From a virus: 36,192 nt of DNA. Below, piece after piece: positions 23,023 through 32,042 of this stretch (the first letter of the stretch is position 1; each line of letters opens with the position of its first letter). The translations under genes were made by a program, and so were the position numbers. The notes beneath the pieces were generated by a model. It was not told where the DNA came from, did not search any database, and worked only from the letters and a program-made list of their open reading frames with translations. The stretch covers positions 1 through 36,192 of the IMG/VR virus record IMGVR_UViG_3300040751_000165; one strand, written 5' to 3'.

Positions 23023-25985
23023 TACTTGCTCTCTAGTTCTTTAACTCTGGCAGAAAGTTCTTTTACTGCCTCAATAAGTAGTGCGTGTAGTGCATCATAA
23101 TTTACAGAAAGATGACTATCATCACTATTTAGATCACTCACCTCTTTTACTGCCTGTGGTAGAACCTCTAAGACATCCTGAGCAATGACACCAGCACTTT
23201 TGTTACCATTTTTTATCCATGTAAACTCAACACCGTTTAGTTGTTCTATCTTTTCAAGTGCATTATCAACAACATTGATATCAGTCTTCAGTTTAATATC
23301 TGAAGAAGTTGTGGATGAGTTTGAATCTAGATTACCATCAATATGAAGATCACCGTCGTTTTCCAGACGCATATCAAGAACGCCATCAAGATACCAGTCA
23401 TGCGTTGTAGCATTAATTACATAGTAATCGTTTGTGTCTGGCCCTATTTGTGTAACATCACCACGCAAATCTGATTCGATTGAAATCGTATGACCAATGC
23501 CCTCACCAGTAGGGGCGCCAGTTGTGTCGATACCTGAGCCAGCGGCGATTGTTGCAACATAGTTACCGGTTGTCTTTGTGCCGAGGGCAACAGAGTTGTC
23601 ATCAACAGCCGAAGCAGAACCAGTTAGATTACCAATAAACGTGTTTGCAGTTAAAGTGCGATCACCCAGTGTCCAGTTGTTTGTAGTCTCATCAAACAAG
23701 AATGAGTAGTTTGTAGCAGTGCCACGCTCAATTGTTATGCCACCATTTTGAGATGGGGTTCCAGTCTCGTTACTATTCAATACAATGATATTGTCAGCGA
23801 TATTAACTGTCTCTGAATTTACAGTTGTGGTTGTACCAGAGACAATTAAGTTTCCAGTGACAATAACATTTTCACCTACATTTAACTGACCTGTAACTGT
23901 TACATCATCTGGAAGACCAACTGTTACTGTGCCGTTAGAGCGTGAAACCGTTGTCTCATTTGCTGTAGCAGAGATAGTAAGAACAGCACCAGTCGTAGCA
24001 TTCTTGAGTGAGACTGCACCAGATGAAATATCAAAGTCGCCACTATCGAATGAAGCAACACCTCTTACTGAAGCTGTTGCTGGGTCGATGACATCATCAT
24101 AAGTCGTGCCGTCAGCGGTTGATATACGAATATTATTATTTGCTGAAGTATATGTAAGTCCAGTCACACCAGCAACTGCGGTATTTGAAATGCCTATCAC
24201 TTGTCCTCTATCGTTTACCGTAACTATAGGAATCTGTGAGGCAGAACCGTGTGTTTGTAGCGTTGCTGCCATTGTGTTGGCAATCATAGTCGTTGTGACT
24301 GTCTTTGCACTAATCGTATTATTGGCATGTAGTTTAGCGTTAGCACCAACGATTGTTGTTGCGCCATCTTTAATACCACCGCCGATGAAAGCAGTGCCAG
24401 TAACATGAGCGTTACCAGAAATAGTTGCTCTATCTCCACCAAGAGTTGCGGCTTCATCAACTGTCAATATATCAATTGACGCAGTGCCATCAATATAGAG
24501 GTCTTGCCACTGTAGTAGATTTGTACCTAGATCATAAGTATCATCAGCATCTGGTATCAAAGTAGATGCAATATGAGCAGTAATTGTTAGATTGTCTGAA
24601 GCATCATTACCTATGATTGTTGTGCCATTAAACTCTGCAAGAGTTGTAGCGTGTACATTTGTAAATCTACCGACTGGTGAAGAGAATGTCTGACCAGAAG
24701 CAACAGACGTTGTTCCGTTTACAGTTAGATCACCATTGATAGTTGCATTATTGTCAACATTTATAGTGTTAGCATATACTGTATTTGCATAGACTTCATG
24801 CCAACGATTGTTTGTTGCACCCATGCTTCTCTGTGTGCCAGTTTGTGGATCAAAGTCTGAATCAATCTGTGCAGTGATTGTCAGTGTATCAGATGAAGCA
24901 TCACCGATATTAACATCGCCATTGAGTGAGAATCCGCCATTGAATGTTGCTGTGCCATTAGCAGTGAATGCGCCACTTACTCCTAGTGTATTGAATACGC
25001 CAGCGCCACCATTAGTGGTTTGTGCAAAGAGTGTATTCCATTTACGAGTTGTTGAACCAAGATTTCGTGTACCATTTGGTTGTGGAATGAGAGAACTGTT
25101 GACACCTTGTGATGCACCAGTAGCAACTTCTAAAATATCTACTTGTGCAGTACCATCAATATATAGATTTCTAAACTCACGATTTGGCGCACCCAGATCA
25201 ACTGCATCATCACTTACTGGTAGAATATTTGCGCTTGTTGTTACACCAGCGGCTGTTACGTTAGCAGTGAATACTGCTTCACCATCAGATGTTACATGAC
25301 CAACAATAGCATTGGCTGAGTCTGCAATTTGAAAGCGACTGTCGCCAGAAGCATCAACAAGTTTTAGATGAACATCAGAGTCACCTGCAACTCCGTCTGA
25401 TGCAAGATGAAGGAATGCATAATCCGTTCCGTTTGACATTACAAGGGCAGGTTGGCCGCCCTGTGCAGTAAATGATGAGTTTGCGCCAGACAAAATGATA
25501 TTTGAAGCGTTTGATGATAGGTCTGTAATATCTCTAAGAGTTAGCGATTTGAAATCAGGGTTGTCAGTAGTGCCACTAAGTCTCATAAATTGACCAGAAG
25601 TTCCGCCACTAATGATTAAGCGATCAACCGCACCAAGATTTACTCTGTCAGTACCAGAAGTTTGAAATATTACATTACCTGTAAATGTAGCATTTGCTGA
25701 GACTGTAACTTGTGAGCCATTAAATGTTGTATTAGAAGATACTGCAAGCGCCCCACCAGTTCCGCTGGTTGTATTACCGCCCTTGATTGTTGAAGTTCTA
25801 AGATTGGTAGCACTAAATGTGCCTGAGACATGACCGTTACCTTTAGCCGCACCGCCTCTGTTAGCAGAACCCGCTCTAGATACAGTTACCACATTGTTAC
25901 TCATAGTGGTTGCTGCCAGATTCGTATTCAATCTCCAAGTATTAAAACTGTCATTTAGATTTGTGTTTGATACTGCAACAGTCAT
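23022..25985 (-). CDS. Long tail fibre with S74 chaperone end (987 aa)
   Basis: The largest fibre of the cluster. It lacks the shared N-terminal cap and begins MTVAVSNTNLNDSFNTWRLN, which fits a different attachment. Long beta-repeat shaft follows with recurring units around LYIDGTA, DDAVDLGAPNREFRNLYIDG and NRWHEVYANTVYANTINVDN, the SVRGVASFDSGDF module, and the NLIVSGTTTTVNSETVNIAD module shared with the 933 fibre. The C-terminal S74 domain has Ser895 and Lys900 in SSDIKLK, then SAGVIAQDVLEVLPQAV and a final coiled coil. Its start overlaps the upstream stop as ATGA and its stop overlaps the next ATG, so three genes (71, 987, 111 residues) are coupled. Confidence 0.88.
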   Translation of the reverse strand: MTVAVSNTNLNDSFNTWRLNTNLAATTMSNNVVTVSRAGSANRGGAAKGNGHVSGTFSATNLRTSTIKGGNTTSGTGGALAVSSNTTFNGSQVTVSANATFTGNVIFQTSGTDRVNLGAVDRLIISGGTSGQFMRLSGTTDNPDFKSLTLRDITDLSSNASNIILSGANSSFTAQGGQPALVMSNGTDYAFLHLASDGVAGDSDVHLKLVDASGDSRFQIADSANAIVGHVTSDGEAVFTANVTAAGVTTSANILPVSDDAVDLGAPNREFRNLYIDGTAQVDILEVATGASQGVNSSLIPQPNGTRNLGSTTRKWNTLFAQTTNGGAGVFNTLGVSGAFTANGTATFNGGFSLNGDVNIGDASSDTLTITAQIDSDFDPQTGTQRSMGATNNRWHEVYANTVYANTINVDNNATINGDLTVNGTTSVASGQTFSSPVGRFTNVHATTLAEFNGTTIIGNDASDNLTITAHIASTLIPDADDTYDLGTNLLQWQDLYIDGTASIDILTVDEAATLGGDRATISGNAHVTGTAFIGGGIKDGATTIVGANAKLHANNTISAKTVTTTMIANTMAATLQTHGSASQIPIVTVNDRGQVIGISNTAVAGVTGLTYTSANNNIRISTADGTTYDDVIDPATASVRGVASFDSGDFDISSGAVSLKNATTGAVLTISATANETTVSRSNGTVTVGLPDDVTVTGQLNVGENVIVTGNLIVSGTTTTVNSETVNIADNIIVLNSNETGTPSQNGGITIERGTATNYSFLFDETTNNWTLGDRTLTANTFIGNLTGSASAVDDNSVALGTKTTGNYVATIAAGSGIDTTGAPTGEGIGHTISIESDLRGDVTQIGPDTNDYYVINATTHDWYLDGVLDMRLENDGDLHIDGNLDSNSSTTSSDIKLKTDINVVDNALEKIEQLNGVEFTWIKNGNKSAGVIAQDVLEVLPQAVKEVSDLNSDDSHLSVNYDALHALLIEAVKELSARVKELESK

Positions 25986-26197
25986 TTGTTACCTTCTTTA
26001 TCTATCATTTGTAAGAGAAGAGATTTAATTTCAGAAACGTCTTTCTTCAATGTGTCAATCTCTTCATTTCTTTTTCGTTCTTGTTCTCTTCTCATCTTAT
26101 ATTTAGATAGAGCGTCAGCGTCAACATTCAGAATGGCAGAGTTTTCTTTGTCTCTGACCAAATCATCATTGTCTTTGACCTTCACATATTCATTCAT
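25982..26197 (-). CDS. Small coiled-coil protein after the DUF4815-type gene (71 aa)
   Basis: A 71-residue hydrophilic protein: MNEYVKVKDNDDLVRDKENS then AILNVDADALSKYKMRREQ, followed by a coiled coil NEEIDTLKKDVSEIKSLLLQ. The pattern 'v-R-D-x-x-S/T-x-A-I-L/I-N-x-D' plus a C-terminal coiled coil is one I recall in short proteins of many marine T4-like phages, with no known function. It begins two bases after the 1943-residue gene and ends in ATGA on the fibre start. A trimeric linker or fibre-assembly helper is a possibility. Confidence 0.75.
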   Translation of the reverse strand: MNEYVKVKDNDDLVRDKENSAILNVDADALSKYKMRREQERKRNEEIDTLKKDVSEIKSLLLQMIDKEGNK

Positions 26198-26199
26198 AT

Positions 26200-29100
26200 T
26201 TACCTCTGAAGTGCAATCGCTCTCATATCTTTCACTAGAGGAATGATATTAGTGCCGGTACTTGTCATTACAATCTTAATAGCGAATGTTTTATAGGTGG
26301 CGTAGATTGCGCCATCCGAATCTCTATAAGATACGACATTGTTGTTAGCACTATTTAGTTTCGCTTGATTATCGCTGTTTGAACCAAGGAAGTTATCACC
26401 GTTTGTGTTTGCCGTAAAGCCATATTCAAACTCTTTGTAGTCTGTTCTATCGACACTATCAGAGATTGTGTTTGAAGCCGTGATCTGTGTGAGAAGTGAG
26501 TAATCTTTATCTTCAAATGACTGACCATCTTCTGTATTAAGAATCTTAGCAAAGACTTTAATATCTGTTCCTGCAGGCTTGTATGATGACAAGAAGACTT
26601 TAATATCTTCAGCGTCTTGGCCGTCAGCAAGTTCGATTGGCTTTGAAATATACCTCATCTCTGCATCACCAACTTCATTCGTTTCATTTGTGAATGAATT
26701 GTTGATAAAGTTTTCGATGACATAGGCATTTGCTCTTGACAAATCAATGACTGGTGAAAGTTTAGTATCAGTAGTTGATAGTGTACCCTTGATAACTAGA
26801 GATTTCTTAGAGCCTGCAACTGCGGCTAGTCCTGCTTCATTTGTCTTACCAAATATCTTCTTCTCCGCATCACGAAACTCATTTTCAACGCTCAAGTCAA
26901 TATCAACAAAACCTGTTGAGATCGTGCCGCCAGTGCTTGTAAGTCTAGCAGAAAATGCCGCAGAAGTGTTTGCATATGTAAGTTGTGGAATCTTAGGAAC
27001 AATAGCATTCATCACTACGTTGTTAGCGGCTGTTACTCTTGCAACCGCACCACTCACTGTGCCACGAATGTAGCCATTTGCAAATGTGCCTGAAGAATCC
27101 TTGACGTTCATCTTCAGATTTGTTGTATCCAAGAAGTTTACAAAGCCTGAAGTAGTATTTGCAGTAAATGATACAACATTACCCACAAAAGTACTTGCAC
27201 CGACATAGAGGTTTTCAGCATCGCCTGTTGTTGGAAATATTCCCTTATTGTCAATCTTAATAGCAACTTGACCACCGCCGTATGTACCTATAGAGCGAAT
27301 TGTTCCGTTAGCGACATTTGTTTTATTTCTGATGACGGTTCCAACACTAAGCGTTTGAGTATTAGCAACTACGAGAATTGATTCACCAGTTACTTTTTCT
27401 TCGGCGTTGAATGTGCCTGTAAGATTGTCAATATTCAAGAAATCTACATCTTCATTTTCAATATATACTATGCCAGTACTTCTTGTAAAATTCGCACGAT
27501 ACAGATTAAATTTTAAGTCTTCGGCTTGGATAGGAGTCCATGTCTTATCGTTAGCAGATGAGAATAGCACACCAGATGAAGGCTGTTTGTTAATGATGCG
27601 TGAAGTATCAACATCAGTGCCTCCTAGTTCGCCAACCCAGACTGCATATTCATCATTGTCACCCGCAGGCTTCAATGTGATTGAGTAGTCTTTGCCTGTT
27701 TTCAAAAATACAGGAGCATCAAATATGAATTGTGTTTCATCACTACCACCGCCAGTGCCGCTTGAGTTAGCAGAAATAGCAGATGCTTGAAGTGTCTTAG
27801 AGCCATATGGTAAGATAACAGGTGTTGGGAAGCCATTCTCAACTTCACGAATTTGAAGTGAGATCGGGAATGTGCTTGACTTTCTACCGAAGAAGACACC
27901 AACTTTAGTAACCATGATACCTTCAGAATTGTCACCAGTATCAACAGTAAATGTCTGTGACATTGGATCATTTTCACCTTCAGGAGCGACAATAACTGTG
28001 CTAGTAAGTATTCTAGTATCAGTAACCGTTTCAGTCTGAATCTGTGGTGTTGTCAAGTTGATAGAGGCACCCCTCTGTGTGATGTCAAGTGGAATACTTG
28101 TATAATCACCAAATGCTGAGGTTGTGATGAGACTAGATTGTGTAATTGTATTAGCAACATCTTTTAGTTCAAAACGCTTTGTACCAATTCTAAACTTGAG
28201 TGCATCTGTGTTTGGCAGTCTGAAGTTGCCGTGTACGGTGCCTGTACTATCTGTTGTTAGAGTTGAGCCTTCTGCCGCTGTGTTAGCGAATGATGAGTTT
28301 GCTGGTGTACAGAATGATGAAACCAATTCATCATCAAAGTAAGCAAATACTCTTGTGTTAGGCTTCATGCCAACACCGGTAAACTTAATAAGTCTAGACC
28401 TCATAAAGTCCCGAACAGCAACATTCTCTACAAAACCACCGATATCGAATGACTGAGTTGACGGACTGATAGATGTCTGAATGCCGTTGATGATCTGCTC
28501 TGTCTGCGTTGTTAATGTTCTGCCTGCAGGACCAACGCCCTGTTGCGTTCTTTCTGAAACTGTTGTCCAGTTACCCCAATCAATACCAGTCAAACCTGTA
28601 CTTTGTGCAAGAAGTTCAATAGCTTCATACATTCCATCAAAGTCCAACTGAATATCAGGCAATGTTGTAATGTCTGGCGTATTGTCCATTGGTGGATCAA
28701 GAATAACTTCGCCTTTCCAGTTGAAAGTGACTTCTTGAACTGGGTTTCGTAGTTTACTTGCAAATGGCTGGCTAATCTCATTTATATGTGTGTACGAGAG
28801 TGTCAGTAGATTACCAGTCTTAGCAACATTGGAAGAACTTAAAGACTTATCTTTAGCAAGAGGGATGTCCATTCTAGAAAATGCAGGTCTAAGAAGATTA
28901 TTGTTTCTATCAATACTTGCACGATATCCTACTTTTGTAGTATCAGAGAGGTTATGTCCATCAAAGTTCTCTACTAAGAAACCGTTTTTAAATCTCTCTA
29001 GTCCTGTATCGCCAAAGAGTTGCTTGTTTCTTGCACTTGTCTCAAGGGCGTTTAGTGAAGTATAGTATTCTAGATTTTTTACACGACCTTCAATCGCTCT

Positions 29101-32031
29101 TAGATCACGCATGGTATATCTGCGATTGTTTTCAAGTGTCATCTTTACTTGATAGTCGGTTCTGCCTGTCTCTCTTGCAACTTGCGCTGAAAGTGATGGA
29201 TATACCGGAATATCTAGGACACTAATAGTCATTGTACCTGCTTTTTCGTCAGGTGTTTTTGGTGTTAGTGATGGAACACCTTTAATTACTTCGACACGGC
29301 CACTATCAGTTACTACTACTCTATCTTTTCTTGGTAGATAAAACTGAACGTCTGCTTGAAAGTTTTCATCTGGTGTTGGAAAGTATGCACCATCGCTATC
29401 AATATCAAATGAAGTTGAGGCAGTTGGATTGGTTGGAGCCTGCGCCACTGTACCAGTTGTTGATACTGCAACTGTATTCGCTTTGAAAGGTCTAAAGTCA
29501 ACTGCATCACGCAAATCGTATGATCTACCAGTTGTTGGTGAAACAAACTTTGGAATATCTTGAGTCGTTATTGCTGTTGTGTTTGCTGTGTTATTGTCAT
29601 CTACAGGATATGAGTCAACTGACAAGAAACCTATACCCTGTGAACGATCTCTACCGTAGTGATGAAACTTTACCATCAAGCCAGAATTGGTTGTGTTTAG
29701 TGTGCTTGTTGACTTCTTCTTCAACAATGCTGTATCGTACATAGCATCTTTCATGCCTGTATCAAGTTCAAAGTGTGAAGTAACATCATTATCTGTAGTG
29801 GTCACTCCAGTGTTAGAACCTTTATATACTGCAACCAACTTAAATGCGTCTGAAACACCCAAAGGCCATGGGCCAGAAGCCGAGGCAGGGTTTGATCCAG
29901 TATTAATGTGTACAAATCTGTTCTTATTTACAGTCTTAGTTGTTTGAACCGCTGAAGTTCTCAATACATTAAAGTAAACAGAAGCGGAGAATGAAGAAAG
30001 ATTTGCTTGCTGTAGATTAATCGTATGCGCTGTAGATGAAGAACTAATCGTTCCGTTTGCTGACAGATCAAAGATGTATCCTGTTGGAAAAATTGTCTTA
30101 TGTGCGCCTGTTTCTGAGCCACCGTATGTGTTAGCGACCTTCAATGAAGTATCACCTACGACCTGTGTAATTCTCTGAATAGGATTAGAGCCGATTTTGA
30201 TGAAGTCGCCAACTTGATATGCTGTTGTAAATGCTGTACCAGATCCTGTTACAGTATTACCGCTTGTGCCTGAGATTGTGCCTTTATGTGCCGCTGTTTC
30301 TGCCGCAGATTTGGCAACAACGAGTACATTACGCTCTTCTGTATTTGTTAGAGAACCAGTCTCGTTCAGAGTTTCAGTACCACCAGCATGTGCCGAGTTA
30401 GCAGTAACCGTAGCAGTGCCACCAGTGAATGTGACAGTCTTTTCTGTTCTGAATACAAACTGTGTATCAACTGTGCCAGTTGAATCTGTGAGTTGTTTTG
30501 TTCCCCTTTGTGTGAATGGGAATACGAGTGTATTTAATCCGGACTCTTGTAGTTTTGCTTGACCGCTTGTAAGAACAATATCAGCCATCGACTTAGGACC
30601 TGATGAATTGTTCTCATAGATACCACGAACATCAGAAAATGTTTTACCGGCATTCATTGAAATGTCAAAGAGATAAATTCTGAATTGACCATTAAATGTC
30701 CCAGGTGTGCCACTGTGATGTTGGAAGCCACGAACTCTTGCAGTACCAATCTCTGCTCCCTGTGCGCCCTGTGCGCCCAAGTTTTTACCAGAGATACCTC
30801 TCTGTGCGCCATCACGCAAAGATACTTGTCGTAGACCCTGGAAGTCCCATGTGCCTACAACTTCTTTAGCAATGACATAGTTACCAAATCCCTGAGAAAT
30901 TACTCTAGCATCTTTAGTTTCAAAGTCTGTTGCTTTGTCTACGTCCTTATACAAAGGATTAATCAACTCAACCTTATTACCGTTTACATAGCCAGCGCCC
31001 TTTTCAATCTCGGCGACCAGTTTAAGATAATTGCCATCTGAATAGCGACCAAGATTTGTGCTAGTTTTTAGATGCTCACGAATACGAACATTAAATGGGC
31101 TTACCGCATAGTTGCCATTTGTGTCATATGTTCTCTCAGCGATATATTTGCCAAGATCGGAGTATACAGTGTCGGTGTTCTTTCTAGTTATTGTGCCTTC
31201 TACAATTTCAGCAACTGTAACGAATGTAGTTGTGTTTGCTGAGTTTAGTGGACGAGAAACAAGAGTTGGTGTGATCTTCAAGCGATTAGCGCCCGGTGCG
31301 GCAAAGTTAGTTGCACCTGTCGCATTATCAAGCAATGAAGAATCCTGATTTGAATCAATAATTGTTTCGGCAGATTCAAAACCAATCTGTACTGATGGTC
31401 TTGAACTAAATTTATTTACGATAATGCTCTGTGGAGCAATTCTAATGAAGTTACCTTTGTGATATAAAATGCCATCACCAACTGTTGCTCTAAAGCCAGT
31501 ACCGGTTGAAGATGAAGTAATCGTATTAGCGGCAACAACAAATGCACCACCATTTCTATTACGAACTAGAAGTGTTTCATTATCAGTAAATGCCTTCGTT
31601 GTATTGTTTGCACCAGAGTTGGTGTACTGAACAAAAATAGAAAGAAAGTTGGGATCGGCAGCCTCAGAACCTTCTTTCGCATCAATCAATTGTGCAGTCA
31701 TTCCAGAGATTGCGCCAGTTACTGTCGCATTTGCTACTACACCGCCAGAGAAAAAATCTGAAAGAAGAATAACTCTATTGTTAGCATCCTTATCTCTCAG
31801 TTTTACAAAAGAAATTGTTTCTGCCTTTACAGGCGAACCAGTAACAATAGTGCCATCAACTAGAATTTCATCAGCAAATCTTTCAAGCTGATTTTGCAAA
31901 ATAGATTGTAGTTGTGTTAGTTCTCTTGCTTGTACAGCAAATCCAGGACGAAATAAAACACGGTGAAAATTTTTATTTTCAGTGAAATCGTCAAAAAAAG
32001 GACTTTGATTTAGATTAGTTTCAATGCTCAT
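26200..32031 (-). CDS. Giant DUF4815-type virion structural protein (1943 aa)
   Basis: The longest gene here. The N-terminus, with FFDDFTENKNFHRVLFRPGF then AVQARELTQLQSILQNQLER (12-51), is the signature of the DUF4815 family of marine myovirus structural proteins. Residues about 580-640 hold a 'VTGSGTAFTTAYQVGDFIKI' module also seen in the sheath and baseplate proteins. A GAQGAQGAE stretch is in the first quarter. LENNRRYTMRDLRAIEGRVK plus NLEYYTSLNALETSARNKQL suggests a helical stalk in the middle. Placed after gp8, it occupies the slot of T4 gp9-gp12, so it may serve as baseplate spike, fibre hub or short-fibre equivalent; this is inference. An exact TATAAATA lies inside gp8 about 220 bases upstream. 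No frameshift is seen. Confidence 0.85.
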   Translation of the reverse strand: MSIETNLNQSPFFDDFTENKNFHRVLFRPGFAVQARELTQLQSILQNQLERFADEILVDGTIVTGSPVKAETISFVKLRDKDANNRVILLSDFFSGGVVANATVTGAISGMTAQLIDAKEGSEAADPNFLSIFVQYTNSGANNTTKAFTDNETLLVRNRNGGAFVVAANTITSSSTGTGFRATVGDGILYHKGNFIRIAPQSIIVNKFSSRPSVQIGFESAETIIDSNQDSSLLDNATGATNFAAPGANRLKITPTLVSRPLNSANTTTFVTVAEIVEGTITRKNTDTVYSDLGKYIAERTYDTNGNYAVSPFNVRIREHLKTSTNLGRYSDGNYLKLVAEIEKGAGYVNGNKVELINPLYKDVDKATDFETKDARVISQGFGNYVIAKEVVGTWDFQGLRQVSLRDGAQRGISGKNLGAQGAQGAEIGTARVRGFQHHSGTPGTFNGQFRIYLFDISMNAGKTFSDVRGIYENNSSGPKSMADIVLTSGQAKLQESGLNTLVFPFTQRGTKQLTDSTGTVDTQFVFRTEKTVTFTGGTATVTANSAHAGGTETLNETGSLTNTEERNVLVVAKSAAETAAHKGTISGTSGNTVTGSGTAFTTAYQVGDFIKIGSNPIQRITQVVGDTSLKVANTYGGSETGAHKTIFPTGYIFDLSANGTISSSSTAHTINLQQANLSSFSASVYFNVLRTSAVQTTKTVNKNRFVHINTGSNPASASGPWPLGVSDAFKLVAVYKGSNTGVTTTDNDVTSHFELDTGMKDAMYDTALLKKKSTSTLNTTNSGLMVKFHHYGRDRSQGIGFLSVDSYPVDDNNTANTTAITTQDIPKFVSPTTGRSYDLRDAVDFRPFKANTVAVSTTGTVAQAPTNPTASTSFDIDSDGAYFPTPDENFQADVQFYLPRKDRVVVTDSGRVEVIKGVPSLTPKTPDEKAGTMTISVLDIPVYPSLSAQVARETGRTDYQVKMTLENNRRYTMRDLRAIEGRVKNLEYYTSLNALETSARNKQLFGDTGLERFKNGFLVENFDGHNLSDTTKVGYRASIDRNNNLLRPAFSRMDIPLAKDKSLSSSNVAKTGNLLTLSYTHINEISQPFASKLRNPVQEVTFNWKGEVILDPPMDNTPDITTLPDIQLDFDGMYEAIELLAQSTGLTGIDWGNWTTVSERTQQGVGPAGRTLTTQTEQIINGIQTSISPSTQSFDIGGFVENVAVRDFMRSRLIKFTGVGMKPNTRVFAYFDDELVSSFCTPANSSFANTAAEGSTLTTDSTGTVHGNFRLPNTDALKFRIGTKRFELKDVANTITQSSLITTSAFGDYTSIPLDITQRGASINLTTPQIQTETVTDTRILTSTVIVAPEGENDPMSQTFTVDTGDNSEGIMVTKVGVFFGRKSSTFPISLQIREVENGFPTPVILPYGSKTLQASAISANSSGTGGGSDETQFIFDAPVFLKTGKDYSITLKPAGDNDEYAVWVGELGGTDVDTSRIINKQPSSGVLFSSANDKTWTPIQAEDLKFNLYRANFTRSTGIVYIENEDVDFLNIDNLTGTFNAEEKVTGESILVVANTQTLSVGTVIRNKTNVANGTIRSIGTYGGGQVAIKIDNKGIFPTTGDAENLYVGASTFVGNVVSFTANTTSGFVNFLDTTNLKMNVKDSSGTFANGYIRGTVSGAVARVTAANNVVMNAIVPKIPQLTYANTSAAFSARLTSTGGTISTGFVDIDLSVENEFRDAEKKIFGKTNEAGLAAVAGSKKSLVIKGTLSTTDTKLSPVIDLSRANAYVIENFINNSFTNETNEVGDAEMRYISKPIELADGQDAEDIKVFLSSYKPAGTDIKVFAKILNTEDGQSFEDKDYSLLTQITASNTISDSVDRTDYKEFEYGFTANTNGDNFLGSNSDNQAKLNSANNNVVSYRDSDGAIYATYKTFAIKIVMTSTGTNIIPLVKDMRAIALQR

Positions 32032-32042
32032 TTATTTTACCT

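Noticed and set aside
24808-25299. 163-codon open frame on the plus strand opposite the 987-residue fibre.
   Set aside because: Composition is that of a shadow of Thr/Asn/Gly-rich coding sequence, with no ribosome site, and it is opposed to a clear fibre gene.
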